DNA from: UBA6136 sp044350805
GTDB taxonomy: Bacteria; Pseudomonadota; Gammaproteobacteria; Methylococcales; Methylococcaceae
Direction of reading: 5' to 3'
Assembly (NCBI GenBank): GCA_044350805.1
Contig: JBILGU010000005.1
Span: 62,001-126,000 of the forward strand
DNA length: 64,000 bases
Shown here piece after piece: positions 1 to 8,920 of the stretch (position 1 is its first letter; each line of letters opens with the position of its first letter). The notes under the pieces are model-generated. The model had not been told where the DNA came from. It worked only from the letters and a program-made list of their open reading frames with translations, and ran no database searches. The position numbers and the translations under genes are program-made.

Positions 1-2
1 GC

Positions 3-2054
3 AATCATTTCCCCACGATCATCTGTCTTGTGGCCTTAACTCTCGGGCCCATCATGGTCCTTGGCGGGCTCGAATTGATGCCCGATTGTGCAGGTGATCC
101 CCGACTGAACAATTACTTCCTCGAGAACATCTATCTATTTCTTAGCGGAAAATCTGATTCCCTATGGCATCTGGGATTTTATTATCCCTACCCTTACGTC
201 TTAGGGTTCAGCGACAATCTTTTTGGGGCTAGCCCAATCTATCTGATGGCCCGAATTCTGGGTGGAGAACCTGAAACGGCCTTTCAGGTTTGGTTTTTAG
301 CCGCCTACCCCCTAAATTTTTATTCGGCTTATTTTGTGCTCCGAAGGTGGGGCCATTCGAAGCTGGCTGCGACCGGCGGAGCCCTCGTGTTTGCCTTTTC
401 CCTGCCAGTTACTGCGTTTGAAGGCCATGCCCAACTTCACTATCGCTTTCCCGTCCCTCTGGCCATCGCGGCATTGAGCCGGTTTCTTCAGACTCGCAGC
501 GTGTTTACACTCACTGCCGCATTCGGGTGGGTGGTCTGGCAGTTCTATCTCAGCATCTATATCGCGTTCTTTACATTGATGCTTCTTGCTGCCATGTGCA
601 TCGTGGAGGTGATCACGCAATGGCCTGGATTGCAGGAGGGCTTAGCTCGTCTCAGGCTATTCAAAGCTTGCATCCTCGAACCGCTGTCCATGCGTGCTCT
701 CATGACTTGGTCAGCCCTCTTTGCCGTGCTCGCCTTGCTTCTTTTTCCCTACCTTGAAGTCAGCTCCCTCTATCACGCAAAACGGGGTTATCAGGAGATC
801 TCGTCACTGCTTCCAAGGCTGACCAGTTATCTCTATACCGATATTTCAGTCCTTTGGTCGCTCCCGGAGCAACTGCGCCCGAGGGTCGATGCCCCATGGG
901 AGCACCAGCTTTTCATTGGACTGATCCCAGCGGTCTTATTTGTCTTCGGTGCGATTCGTTGCCTTGGGAATAAAGATCAATATCCCCAGGCGCTCAGACT
1001 TTTTTGGGCTTGGGTTCTGCTTTTCTTGACTACGCTTTCGGTCGCCGATCTCTCCCTTTGGAAGTACGTCTCCGTGTTGCCCCTGGCCTCGGCCATCAGA
1101 GCGGTCACGCGAATAGAGTTGGTTCTGCTGTTTCCCATCGCCACTCTTTGTGCCGCCGCATTAGAGAAACGCTCGGACACGAAGCCCCGCATCCAGGGGG
1201 CCATCAGCGGGCTCCTCCTGTTTTTTCTGCTCGCCGAATGCCTCCTTGTCCACCCCCCCACCAGTGCGAAACGGGAATGGCAACAGCGGCGTTTGGAGAA
1301 AGCCGCATTAGTCCCAGAAAGGCTTCCAGATCAGGCGATTTTGATGTTTGCTCAACCCGAGAATCAACCACTGTCTTATTTTGATGAAATCGATGCCATG
1401 TGGGCTGCCCTGGAGACAGAGCACAAAACGATGAACGGTTACTCCGGCTTACAACCACCCTCCTATTCAACGATTTACGGGACAGACTGCAAAGAAATCC
1501 CCAAGCGCATACTGGCTTTTCTAGACTTTCAAAATGCCAACGATGCTGCGCATTATCTGGCCTACATGCAGCGAGTGGTTCCGATTGGATTTCAAAACTG
1601 CGATCCCCTGTGGTGGACTCGACCGCTCCACAGATCCGAGCGCAAGAATGAATATCCGGATGGGTTTTTCGGAAATATTCGATTGAATCAGCAAAAGGCG
1701 GAGGTGACGCCGAGCGGCATCAAGGTCATCGTGAGCGTCCATAATCTGAATTCACAGGAGACTTTGAGCGTCGGAGCACCGAATGCTGTCCTTCTCTCGT
1801 GGCGCTGGCTTGCACCGGACGGAACGCCAATCAGCGGATGGGACTATCGCCAAGCCCTGGCTTTCGATATCCCTGCTGGATCCCAGCTGGATCAGGGCCT
1901 TCTTGTCGCAACCTCTGACCAACCGGCAAAATCAGGACGTCTTGAAATTTCTCTGGTTCACGAAAATGTAGCTTGGGCGCAAGATCGGGGCCTCAAGCCA
2001 CTCAGGATCAATCTGGGGGAGATATATCATCCCCCTCCAACACAGGGGCCTTAG
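3..2054 (+). CDS. Polytopic membrane protein, GT-C glycosyltransferase-like, 5' end cut by window
   Basis: The reading frame is open from base 3, and the first hydrophobic helix already begins before the first possible start (GTG at 30), so the true start lies outside the window. The visible 680 or so residues hold about ten hydrophobic helices in the first 400, with a periplasmic-type loop near the start (GDPRLNNYFLEN) followed by aromatic-rich loops, then a soluble C-terminal region. This layout resembles GT-C type polyprenyl-linked sugar transferases or YfhO-like proteins, but I recognise no diagnostic catalytic motif beyond the acidic residues in the first loop. Its 3' end overlaps the convergent DUF779 gene by 47 bases. 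Function stays open. Confidence 0.6.
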   Translation, partial: NHFPTIICLVALTLGPIMVLGGLELMPDCAGDPRLNNYFLENIYLFLSGKSDSLWHLGFYYPYPYVLGFSDNLFGASPIYLMARILGGEPETAFQVWFLAAYPLNFYSAYFVLRRWGHSKLAATGGALVFAFSLPVTAFEGHAQLHYRFPVPLAIAALSRFLQTRSVFTLTAAFGWVVWQFYLSIYIAFFTLMLLAAMCIVEVITQWPGLQEGLARLRLFKACILEPLSMRALMTWSALFAVLALLLFPYLEVSSLYHAKRGYQEISSLLPRLTSYLYTDISVLWSLPEQLRPRVDAPWEHQLFIGLIPAVLFVFGAIRCLGNKDQYPQALRLFWAWVLLFLTTLSVADLSLWKYVSVLPLASAIRAVTRIELVLLFPIATLCAAALEKRSDTKPRIQGAISGLLLFFLLAECLLVHPPTSAKREWQQRRLEKAALVPERLPDQAILMFAQPENQPLSYFDEIDAMWAALETEHKTMNGYSGLQPPSYSTIYGTDCKEIPKRILAFLDFQNANDAAHYLAYMQRVVPIGFQNCDPLWWTRPLHRSERKNEYPDGFFGNIRLNQQKAEVTPSGIKVIVSVHNLNSQETLSVGAPNAVLLSWRWLAPDGTPISGWDYRQALAFDIPAGSQLDQGLLVATSDQPAKSGRLEISLVHENVAWAQDRGLKPLRINLGEIYHPPPTQGP

Positions 2055-2385
2055 ACAGGACTTCCGATCGGGTCAGAAAGCGAACCCCCTCAGGGGCCTC
2101 CAGCGAAAACCCGGCACCTCGACCAGGCACCACATCAATAATCAGACGAGTCTGTTTCCACCGCTGCAATTGCGCGGCCCCCATATAGAAAGGGCAGCCC
2201 TCAATCTCTCCGATCAGGACGTCTTGCTCTCCTGTAAGAAACTCACCCTCCAGGTAGCACATCGGAGCACTCCCATCACAACAGCCCCCGGACTGATGAA
2301 ACATCAGGTTTCGGCCATGCAGTGCCCGAAGCTTGTGAATCAGATCCGAGGCTGCCTCGGTACAGGAGACGAGAGGGACGCTCAT
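2008..2385 (-). CDS. DUF779 family protein
   Basis: 125 residues, the usual length of DUF779. The sequence carries the family's cysteine-rich core (HQSGGCCDGSAPMC, about residues 30-43) and the ILIGEIEGCPFYM-like stretch. DUF779 genes are commonly found immediately downstream of ExaC/AldB-type aldehyde dehydrogenases, exactly as here: the dehydrogenase stop is 4 bases before this start, so the two are surely co-transcribed. The molecular role of DUF779 is not established; the clustered cysteines suggest metal binding or redox help to the dehydrogenase, which is inference. Its 3' end runs 47 bases into the opposite-strand membrane protein gene. Confidence 0.85.
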   Translation of the reverse strand: MSVPLVSCTEAASDLIHKLRALHGRNLMFHQSGGCCDGSAPMCYLEGEFLTGEQDVLIGEIEGCPFYMGAAQLQRWKQTRLIIDVVPGRGAGFSLEAPEGVRFLTRSEVLSKAPVLEGDDISPPD

Positions 2386-2389
2386 GAGA

Positions 2390-3910
2390 TCAAAAAAATC
2401 CGAGCGCCTTCGGGCTGTAGCTGACCAGAAGGTTTTTGGTCTGCTGATAATGATCGAGCATCATGCGATGCGTTTCTCGGCCAATCCCTGACTGTTTGTA
2501 CCCCCCAAAAGCCGCATGCGCGGGATAAAGGTGATAACAGTTGGTCCACACGCGGCCGGCCTGAATTTCACGCCCCATCCGATAAGCCGTGCTCCCATCG
2601 CGGGTCCAGACACCTGCTCCAAGGCCATAGAGGCTATCATTCGCCAGTTCCAGTGCATGTTCAGCATCCTGGAATCGCGTGACCGCAACCACGGGACCAA
2701 AAATCTCCTCTTGGAAAACGCGCATGCCGTTGTGCCCTTCAAGCACGGTCGGCTCGACGTAGTAGCCTCCAGCCAACTCACCCGACATGTCCCGCCGTTT
2801 TCCCCCAGCAAGCACTTTGGCGCCTTCCTGAACCCCGATATCGATGTAAGCCAAGATCTTTTCCAGTTGGTCATTGGAGGCCTGGGCCCCAATCATGGTT
2901 TCGGTATCCAGGGGGTGGCCTGATGTGATTTTTTGAACGCGCTCTAACCCTCTGGCCATGAATGCGTCGTAGATGGATGCCTGAATCAAGGCGCGAGACG
3001 GACAGGTACACACCTCTCCCTGATTGAGCGCAAAAAGGGTAAAACCCTCCATCGCCTTGTCGGCAAAATCATCTTGCTGGGCCAAAACATCTTCAAAGAA
3101 GATGTTGGGGGATTTGCCTCCCAATTCGAGGGTGACAGGAATCAAATTCTCCGAGGCGTACTGCATGATCAGGCGACCCGTGGTCGTCTCACCGGTAAAC
3201 GCGATTTTGGCAATCCGTGAATTGGAGGCTAGGGGCTTCCCAGCTTCAATACCGAAGCCATTCACCACGTTGAGGACTCCCGGGGGGAGAAGATCGGCAA
3301 TTAGATCGATCAGAACCATCATGCTGACCGGCGTTTGCTCAGCCGGCTTGAGAACCACGCAATTTCCCGCCGCAAGCGCTGGCGCCAACTTCCAGCACGC
3401 CATGAGAATGGGAAAATTCCAGGGGATGATCTGGCCGACAACGCCGAGTGGCTCATGAAAATGGTAAGCCACCGTGTCCGCATCGATCTCTGAAATGGAC
3501 CCTTCTTGAGCGCGAATACAGCTTGCGAAATAACGAAAGTGATCCGCGGCAAGCGGGATATCGGCCGCCAGGGTTTCCCGAATGGGCTTGCCGTTATCCC
3601 AGGTCTCGGCCACCGCCAAAAGCTCCAGATTTTCCTCTATCCGCTCTGCGATTTTCAGGAGAATACCGGCACGCACTGTCGGTGAAGTCTTGCCCCACGC
3701 GTTCTTGGCCGCATGGGCGGCATCCAAGGCCTTTTCGATGTCCTCCGCGCTGGAGCGCGCAACCTCGCAGAAGATTTCACCGGTCACCGGGGTCAGATTT
3801 TCAAAATAAAGTCCCTTGACCGGCTGGGTCCACTCACCGCCAATGAAATTCTCATAGCGGGCCTTGAAATGGACCTTGGCGCCGGTTTGATTCGGATTTG
3901 CGTAACGCAT
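2390..3910 (-). CDS. exaC: NAD-dependent aldehyde dehydrogenase, ExaC/AldB type
   Basis: 506 residues, normal length for the class. It oxidises short aliphatic aldehydes such as acetaldehyde to the acid with NAD. Seen in the sequence: the catalytic glutamate in LELGGKSP (E262), the nucleophile in NQGEVCTCPSR (C301), the Rossmann-fold proline/asparagine motif IIPWNFP (about residue 161) and EEIFGPV near residue 400. The NQGEVCTCPSR form and the following DUF779 gene are typical of the ExaC/AldB group. In a methylotroph it may deal with aldehydes from alcohol oxidation. It is divergent from yceI; the 213-base gap must hold both promoters, none of which I can place with certainty. Confidence 0.93.
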   Translation of the reverse strand: MRYANPNQTGAKVHFKARYENFIGGEWTQPVKGLYFENLTPVTGEIFCEVARSSAEDIEKALDAAHAAKNAWGKTSPTVRAGILLKIAERIEENLELLAVAETWDNGKPIRETLAADIPLAADHFRYFASCIRAQEGSISEIDADTVAYHFHEPLGVVGQIIPWNFPILMACWKLAPALAAGNCVVLKPAEQTPVSMMVLIDLIADLLPPGVLNVVNGFGIEAGKPLASNSRIAKIAFTGETTTGRLIMQYASENLIPVTLELGGKSPNIFFEDVLAQQDDFADKAMEGFTLFALNQGEVCTCPSRALIQASIYDAFMARGLERVQKITSGHPLDTETMIGAQASNDQLEKILAYIDIGVQEGAKVLAGGKRRDMSGELAGGYYVEPTVLEGHNGMRVFQEEIFGPVVAVTRFQDAEHALELANDSLYGLGAGVWTRDGSTAYRMGREIQAGRVWTNCYHLYPAHAAFGGYKQSGIGRETHRMMLDHYQQTKNLLVSYSPKALGFF

Positions 3911-4123
3911 TCTCTCTCCTCGTGGGTCAGGTGCGCATCCATCTGACCGAATGGCGTGCGCGTTTATTCTTGTTCCGGGTCGACGAGCGCCCGCACATTA
4001 GTGTAATGACTAAAACGAAATCTGACTTAGAAGAGATACACTTGAAGCCTAATGAGGGCGGGTGACGCCATCCGTGATGACAAATTTTTCCCATTCCATC
4101 AGCCGTGACACAACGGGGGGATT

Positions 4124-4708
4124 ATGAAACGTATCCTTGGCCTTCTTTGCCTGAGCATTTTCGTACCCGTGCATGCGGAGACCTTTATCATCGACGCCAA
4201 GCACACTCTCCCGATCTTCGAAATCAACCATCTGGGGCTTTCAACGCAGCGGGGGCGTTTCAATGAGACCCAGGGAACGATTGAACTCGATCAGAAGGCG
4301 AAAAAGGGACAGGTTAAATTCAAGATTGTGACCAACTCCATCGACATGGGGCAGCCCGAATGGGATGCCCATATGAAATCTCCTGATTTTTTCAATACGT
4401 CCCAATATCCGGAGGTCACCTTTGAATCGACCCACTTCATTTTTGAGGGTGAAGTGCCTGTTGCTGCCGAAGGAACCTTAAGTCTTCTGGGAAAAAGTCG
4501 ACCCGTTCACCTGAGCATTCAAGGGTTCACCTGTGGCGAAAATCCCATCGTGAAGAAGCCGGTCTGTGCGGCCAACATAGAGACTCAGATCAAGCGATCT
4601 GACTATGGGATGACCAAATATCTTCCAGGGATTAGTGATGAGGTCCACATCCTCGTGCCCGTCGAAGCCTTCAGACAAGATGTCATCCCGCAAACCGCGC
4701 CGGAGTGA
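4124..4708 (+). CDS. yceI: YceI family periplasmic protein
   Basis: 194 residues with a signal peptide (MKRILGLLCLSIFVPVHA, cut before ETF). The mature part is the YceI lipocalin-like beta barrel: FIIDAKHTLPIFEINHLGLS at the start, the MGQPEWDAHMKSPDFFN segment in the middle, YPEVTFEST and the C-terminal TKYLPGISDEVHILVPVEA. YceI proteins bind isoprenoids or similar amphiphiles in the periplasm; the ligand here is unknown. Two cysteines (FTCGENP and KKPVCAAN) could form a disulfide, in keeping with periplasmic location. The ATG at 4124 is preceded by a G-rich ribosome binding site and gives a proper signal peptide. Transcribed alone, away from the aldehyde dehydrogenase. Confidence 0.92.
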   Translation: MKRILGLLCLSIFVPVHAETFIIDAKHTLPIFEINHLGLSTQRGRFNETQGTIELDQKAKKGQVKFKIVTNSIDMGQPEWDAHMKSPDFFNTSQYPEVTFESTHFIFEGEVPVAAEGTLSLLGKSRPVHLSIQGFTCGENPIVKKPVCAANIETQIKRSDYGMTKYLPGISDEVHILVPVEAFRQDVIPQTAPE

Positions 4709-4737
4709 GTTTGCTCTGCGCTGAGGCGGATCCAGAC

Positions 4738-4805
4738 TACGTAGGGGTACGTACCAAATTACGGGGATTCACCCGTTGTGGTTCTAGCCTCTGGATATCT
4801 ATCAT
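4738..4805 (+). promoter_or_regulatory. Candidate promoter with duplicated TACGTA operator
   Basis: Two copies of the palindrome TACGTA separated by GGGG (4738-4753) lie upstream of a plausible sigma70 promoter, TTGTGG at 4776-4781 and TATCAT at 4800-4805 with 18 bases between. The predicted start near 4811 would produce only about 60 nucleotides before the strong terminator at 4846-4869. The duplicated palindrome looks like a site for a two-fold symmetric regulator, but I cannot name it. The element could alternatively feed the downstream lipoprotein and sodC by read-through. Confidence 0.35.
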
Positions 4806-4845
4806 TTCTCCTACCATGGATGGTGTGTCTGTATCTCGTTTTAGA

Positions 4846-4869
4846 GCCCGGCGATAGCCGGGTTTTTTT
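4846..4869 (+). terminator. Rho-independent terminator
   Basis: Perfect six-pair GC stem (CCCGGC at 4847-4852, GCCGGG at 4857-4862) with a GATA loop and a run of seven T. It ends either the yceI transcript, 138 bases after its stop, or the short transcript predicted from 4811. Confidence 0.85.
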
Positions 4870-4961
4870 GTGCCTTCGAAAACCCCAGTAAATTCGTGGG
4901 TGTTTTAGAGCAGGACAGCGTTTATCATGAGGTTCCATCACGCCTCTGGGGACGCCCTTTC

Positions 4962-5204
4962 ATGCATCGCTCCTTTTTGCTTCTGACCTTACTGACCCTG
5001 GCCTTGAGTCTTCCGGGCTGCAGCAATCGCTCTCGGGCCGTCATCGGGGGCCCAGATGCTGAAGAAGCGGCCATTCGGATGGAGGAGTCTCGTCAGGAAT
5101 ACAACGACTGCGTCGCCCAGATTCATCCTGGAGCCCCAACCTGCGATCGGCTCAACGCCCTTTACCAAAAGGACAAGGATGAGTACGACGCCCAAGTCCG
5201 CTAA
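4962..5204 (+). CDS. Small putative lipoprotein
   Basis: 80 residues. The chosen ATG at 4962 gives a canonical lipoprotein signal: MHRSF, a leucine-rich core and the lipobox LPGC with the modified cysteine at 20. An upstream in-frame start at 4896 would add 22 non-hydrophobic residues in front of the signal and is unlikely. The mature 60 residues are charged (EEAAIRMEESRQEYNDC) with two more cysteines (NDC and PTC) that could pair. It lies 21 bases before sodC and is probably in the same transcript. I do not recognise a family with a known role. Confidence 0.75.
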   Translation: MHRSFLLLTLLTLALSLPGCSNRSRAVIGGPDAEEAAIRMEESRQEYNDCVAQIHPGAPTCDRLNALYQKDKDEYDAQVR

Positions 5205-5225
5205 CAACCATCAGGATTTGTGACC

Positions 5226-5726
5226 ATGCGCACCCTATTTTGGATTCTTCTGGCCTTGCCCGTGGCCTCGATGGCCGAAACCATCGACATTCCCATGCAT
5301 CGCATCAGCACGGAAGGGGTTGGCGCACCCATCGGCCATGTGATCGTGAAAGAAGTCAAAGGCCACCTTGAGTTTCTCCCGGCCCTCCAAGGGCTCAGCC
5401 CCGGCAATCACGGCTTCCATATCCATGAAAATCCGGCCTGTGGGGCCATGGAAAAGGAGGGCCGTCTCACCGCAGGGCTCGCTGCTGGGAGCCACTATGA
5501 TCCGGATCAATCAGGAAAGCATTTGGGTCCTGAGGGTCTGGGCCACCGGGGCGATCTGCCCGTCTTGAAGGTTGCTGAAGATGGGTCCGCAGCAACCGGC
5601 GCCCTGTCCGTCTCCCGCTTACATCTTGAAGAGCTCCACGGCCGCAGCCTCATGATCCATGCCGAGGCCGATAACTATGGAGATCAGCCCGGTGGGGCCC
5701 GCGTGGCCTGTGGCATCATTCCCTGA
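5226..5726 (+). CDS. sodC: Periplasmic Cu,Zn superoxide dismutase
   Basis: About 166 residues with signal peptide (MRTLFWILLALPVASMA). It converts superoxide to oxygen and peroxide in the periplasm. Metal ligands are visible: HIH in GFHIHENPACG, the bridging and zinc histidines in GSHYDP and HLGPEGLGHRGDLP with the zinc aspartate, and the last copper histidine in LMIHAEADNYGDQP. The disulfide cysteines are in NPACG and RVACGIIP. A GTG at 5220, two codons earlier, is an alternative start; an AGGA lies at about 5213-5216. The gene follows the small lipoprotein and precedes the C1 cofactor block by only 35 bases with no terminator seen. Confidence 0.95.
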   Translation: MRTLFWILLALPVASMAETIDIPMHRISTEGVGAPIGHVIVKEVKGHLEFLPALQGLSPGNHGFHIHENPACGAMEKEGRLTAGLAAGSHYDPDQSGKHLGPEGLGHRGDLPVLKVAEDGSAATGALSVSRLHLEELHGRSLMIHAEADNYGDQPGGARVACGIIP

Positions 5727-5761
5727 GTGCGCCAAACCTCGCGATTCCATCTTCTGAGACC

Positions 5762-6763
5762 TTGAGATCCCCGAATCACACTCTGCCATTGCCCACGAGC
5801 ATTCGTGTCGAAGCCCCAGGACGCCTTCACATGGGCTTTCTGGATATGGATGGCAGTCTCGGCCGGCACTTTGGCAGTGTCGGCATCGGTCTTGAGGAAA
5901 TACAAACGACTCTGGTTCTGGAGCCCTCTGAAACGCTGACGGCAGAGGGCCCAGACAGTGAGAGAGCGGTTCGAGCCGTCAAAAAGCTTGAGGCGCAACT
6001 CGGACGATCATTGCCTGCAAAAATCCGGGTTGAACAATGCATTCCGCCCCACTCAGGCTTGGGTTCCGGAACCCAAATGGCGCTGGCCACCGGCGCCGGA
6101 TTGTCCGCACTCTACGGTCTGGATTTGAAAGCCCCTGCCATTGCGGCCTATTGCGGTCGAGGCCGGCGATCCGGGATCGGCATTGCCGCCTTTGAAGCCG
6201 GTGGATTCATTGTCGATGGCGGTCGCAATGATCGAACTTCTGTTCCTCCGGTGATTTCAAGACTCCCGATGCCCTCGGCTTGGCGTTTCCTGATCCTTTT
6301 AGATCCGACTCACGAAGGCATTCACGGTCCGGAGGAAATCGCTGTATTCAAGGCCCTTCCCCCCTTTCCCAGGGAGACTGCCGCCCAGCTTTGTCATGAA
6401 CTGCTGATGCAGGGTTTACCGGCCATTGTGGAAGAAGATATTCAGCGCTTCGGCGCCACCATTCAAAACCTCCAGTGCATCGTGGGTGATCACTTTGCAA
6501 AGGCGCAAGGAGGCCGCTTTACCAGTCCCAAGGTCGAAAAAGCGCTGCAGAAGCTCGAACATGCCGGGGCGGTTGGGATTGGCCAAAGTTCCTGGGGTCC
6601 CACAGGATTTTGTCTGGTTGATTCTCCCTTGAAGGCCGAACATCTTCTGAAAGCGTGTCTGCATCACGGCTGGGCCGATGAAGGCCTGGAGATTCGTATT
6701 GCGACCCCAAGAGCCCGAGGCGCCTCGATCACGCCGACAACGCATGGCATTGAGTCCCCATAG
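5762..6763 (+). CDS. mptG: Beta-ribofuranosylaminobenzene 5'-phosphate synthase
   Basis: 333 residues of the GHMP-kinase fold. The family condenses p-aminobenzoate with PRPP, releasing CO2 and pyrophosphate, the committing step of (tetrahydro)methanopterin synthesis. The N-terminal VEAPGRLHMGFLDMDG and the glycine-rich phosphate loop PPHSGLGSGTQMALA (about residues 97-111) are characteristic, as is CGRGRRSGIGIAAFE. The start used is TTG at 5762, the only one that keeps the conserved N-terminal strand; its ribosome site is weak. It overlaps the next gene by 20 bases and heads the run mptG, ATP-grasp, mch, RimK-like, CitG-like. pabB, which makes its substrate, is 8 kb downstream. Confidence 0.92.
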   Translation: MRSPNHTLPLPTSIRVEAPGRLHMGFLDMDGSLGRHFGSVGIGLEEIQTTLVLEPSETLTAEGPDSERAVRAVKKLEAQLGRSLPAKIRVEQCIPPHSGLGSGTQMALATGAGLSALYGLDLKAPAIAAYCGRGRRSGIGIAAFEAGGFIVDGGRNDRTSVPPVISRLPMPSAWRFLILLDPTHEGIHGPEEIAVFKALPPFPRETAAQLCHELLMQGLPAIVEEDIQRFGATIQNLQCIVGDHFAKAQGGRFTSPKVEKALQKLEHAGAVGIGQSSWGPTGFCLVDSPLKAEHLLKACLHHGWADEGLEIRIATPRARGASITPTTHGIESP

Positions 6764-7904
6764 GCTGGAAAAAACGCCCGTTTCTCTAGTGATCGCGGCA
6801 TCCGCCCGCGTGCTGGCAGAGTCCGGTCGAAAAGGGGATATTGACCTTCTCGCCATCGACCAATATGGGGATGAAGACACCCGAAAAGCCGCCCAAGCCC
6901 TGATCAGGGCTGAATCCCGGGAAGGGGGACTGGATCCTGAACAAGTGATCGCGGCGATGGAGATCCTTGACCCGAAACGAGAGGCGCAGGTCCTGCTCGG
7001 TGGCGGTCTCGACAGTCATCCGGAGCTCATTGTGGCCATTGCAGAGCAACGAACTCTCCTTGGAAATTCACCGGACCTTTTCAAACAGCTCAAAGACCCT
7101 CAAGCGTGCTTCCCTCTTCTGGATGCTCTCGGTATCCCGTATCCGGATGTGTGCTGGCAATGCCCCGGGGAGACGGCCTCCTGGTTGCTCAAGACCGGTT
7201 GCAGCGAAGGGGGCAAGGGTGTACGCTTACCCGCCCATGATCAGCCCGGACCCGGTGATTACTATCAGCGGCGTTTGGCGGGCTCTACTTATTCCGTCCT
7301 TTTCCTTGCCAATGGGGACGCCCTGAAGATCATCGGCTTCAATACCTTGCAAACCCTCGCCGCAGGCAAGACCCCCTTTCTCTTTGCTGGGGCCATGAAT
7401 TTCACCGACCTTCAGACAGACGTGAGGCGCGCCGTGGCCGCCTTCGCCCTGAAACTGGTGCGCAAGACAGGCCTGGTGGGCCTTAACAGCTTGGATTTCA
7501 TGATCGATCCCTTGAAGGGCCCTTTGGTCCTTGAAATCAACCCAAGACCCAGTGCGACCATGGCGCTTTACGACCGTGACGCCCCCCATGGTCTGCTTCG
7601 TGCCCATATTCAGGCCGCTGGCGGTGATTTGATGCCGATCTCTGCAACCACTCACTTTCGGGCCTTTCACGTCGTTCTCGCCACCCGAGACATCGTCGCA
7701 TCCACGGCCCAGGTCTGGCCCAGCTGGGCCCATGATCGACCCTCCGTCGGTTCTTCGGTGATGGCTGGCACCCCGTTTTGCACCGTCGAAGCTGAAGCCT
7801 CGTCACCTCGCCGTGCCCTCAAGCTACTTATGCGCCGAATCGGCCATTTGAAGACCTTGATGGACACCGCCATGCAAACGCCTTCTTTTTCATATCCTGT
7901 CTGA
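6744..7904 (+). CDS. ATP-grasp ligase of the H4MPT cluster
   Basis: 386 residues from the ATG at 6744, which overlaps the end of the preceding gene by 20 bases. The C-terminal half shows an ATP-grasp fold: KTGCSEGGKGVRL as the nucleotide loop (about 150), and the metal-binding segment LNSLDFMIDPLKGPLVLEINPRPSATMALYD. ATP-grasp enzymes join a carboxylate to an amine through an acyl phosphate. The position between beta-RFAP synthase and mch is the usual place of this ligase in methylotroph genomes, where it is required for C1 cofactor synthesis by association; its substrate is not known to me. It is one of three ATP-grasp proteins in this block. Confidence 0.85.
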   Translation: MALSPHRLEKTPVSLVIAASARVLAESGRKGDIDLLAIDQYGDEDTRKAAQALIRAESREGGLDPEQVIAAMEILDPKREAQVLLGGGLDSHPELIVAIAEQRTLLGNSPDLFKQLKDPQACFPLLDALGIPYPDVCWQCPGETASWLLKTGCSEGGKGVRLPAHDQPGPGDYYQRRLAGSTYSVLFLANGDALKIIGFNTLQTLAAGKTPFLFAGAMNFTDLQTDVRRAVAAFALKLVRKTGLVGLNSLDFMIDPLKGPLVLEINPRPSATMALYDRDAPHGLLRAHIQAAGGDLMPISATTHFRAFHVVLATRDIVASTAQVWPSWAHDRPSVGSSVMAGTPFCTVEAEASSPRRALKLLMRRIGHLKTLMDTAMQTPSFSYPV

Positions 7905-7924
7905 TCGAACATCCGGAGAATCCG

Positions 7925-8920
7925 ATGCAATCCCACGTTAGCGTCAACGCCTACGCACTTCCCATCGTCAAATACATGATTGCCCATGCCGATCGCTTGC
8001 GATTGAAGATCGATCGACTGGCCAATAACTGCACCGTCATCGATGCCGGCATTCAGGCCGTCGGGGGACTTGAGGCCGGACGCCTCATTGCAGAAGTCTG
8101 TATGGGGGGCCTTGGCAAAGTGACGCTCACGCAAGACTCCCCTTTCAAGCGCTGGCCTACCATGGTCAATGTCCACAGCACGAACCCCGTGTTTGCCTGT
8201 CTTGGCAGTCAATATGCGGGCTGGAGCCTCTCCCATGGGGAAGGCAAGGGCGCCTTCTATGCGCTCGGCTCAGGTCCCGCACGCGCCATGGCGACCAAGA
8301 TCAAGGATGGCGTTGAAAAACCCGTCGAGGAGCTTTACGAAGAACTGGGCTACCGCGATGTGTTTGGCGAAACCGCCATTGTCATGGAGGTGGACAAGGT
8401 GCCCCCCGTGGAGGTCATTGAAAAAGTCGCCAAGGCCTGCAAGGTTGAAACCGACAGCGTGCATGTCATCCTGACACCGACCTCGAGCCTCGCGGGGGGC
8501 ATGCAGGTGGTGAGCCGTGTCCTTGAAGTGGCACTCCACAAGGCACACTCCTTGCACTTCCCGCTCGGAAACATCATGGACGGCATGGCATCAGCTCCGG
8601 TTCCCCCGCCCCACCCGAACTTCGTCAAGGCCATGGGCCGGACCAACGATGCCATCCTCTTTGGGGGCACCGTCCATCTTTTCGTCAAAGGCTCGGACGA
8701 GGCGGCACGGGCACTCGCGATGGAACTGCCAAGCTCGACATCTCGCGACTATGGCAAACCCTTTGCCGAGGTGTTTAAAGAATATGGCTATGACTTCTTC
8801 AAGGTCGATCCCATGCTCTTTAGCCCGGCCAAGGTGATTGTCACCGCTGTTGAGTCCGGGCTCAGCTTCCACGCAGGCGCTCTGGATGAGGCCTTGTTGG
8901 ACCGAAGCTTCGATGGCTAA
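7925..8920 (+). CDS. mch: Methenyl-tetrahydromethanopterin cyclohydrolase
   Basis: 331 residues, full length for the family. It hydrolyses 5,10-methenyl-H4MPT to formyl-H4MPT in the cytoplasmic formaldehyde oxidation route. Recognisable stretches are SVNAYALPIVKYMI at the start, NNCTVIDAGIQAVGGLEAGR, VNVHSTNPVFACLGSQYAGW, YALGSGPARAMA, and VPPPHPNFVKAMGRTND. The start ATG at 7925 follows 20 bases after the ATP-grasp gene and its 3' end overlaps the RimK-like gene by 8 bases, so it is inside one operon. The partner dehydrogenase mtdB and the formyltransferase/hydrolase genes are not in this window. Confidence 0.97.
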   Translation: MQSHVSVNAYALPIVKYMIAHADRLRLKIDRLANNCTVIDAGIQAVGGLEAGRLIAEVCMGGLGKVTLTQDSPFKRWPTMVNVHSTNPVFACLGSQYAGWSLSHGEGKGAFYALGSGPARAMATKIKDGVEKPVEELYEELGYRDVFGETAIVMEVDKVPPVEVIEKVAKACKVETDSVHVILTPTSSLAGGMQVVSRVLEVALHKAHSLHFPLGNIMDGMASAPVPPPHPNFVKAMGRTNDAILFGGTVHLFVKGSDEAARALAMELPSSTSRDYGKPFAEVFKEYGYDFFKVDPMLFSPAKVIVTAVESGLSFHAGALDEALLDRSFDG

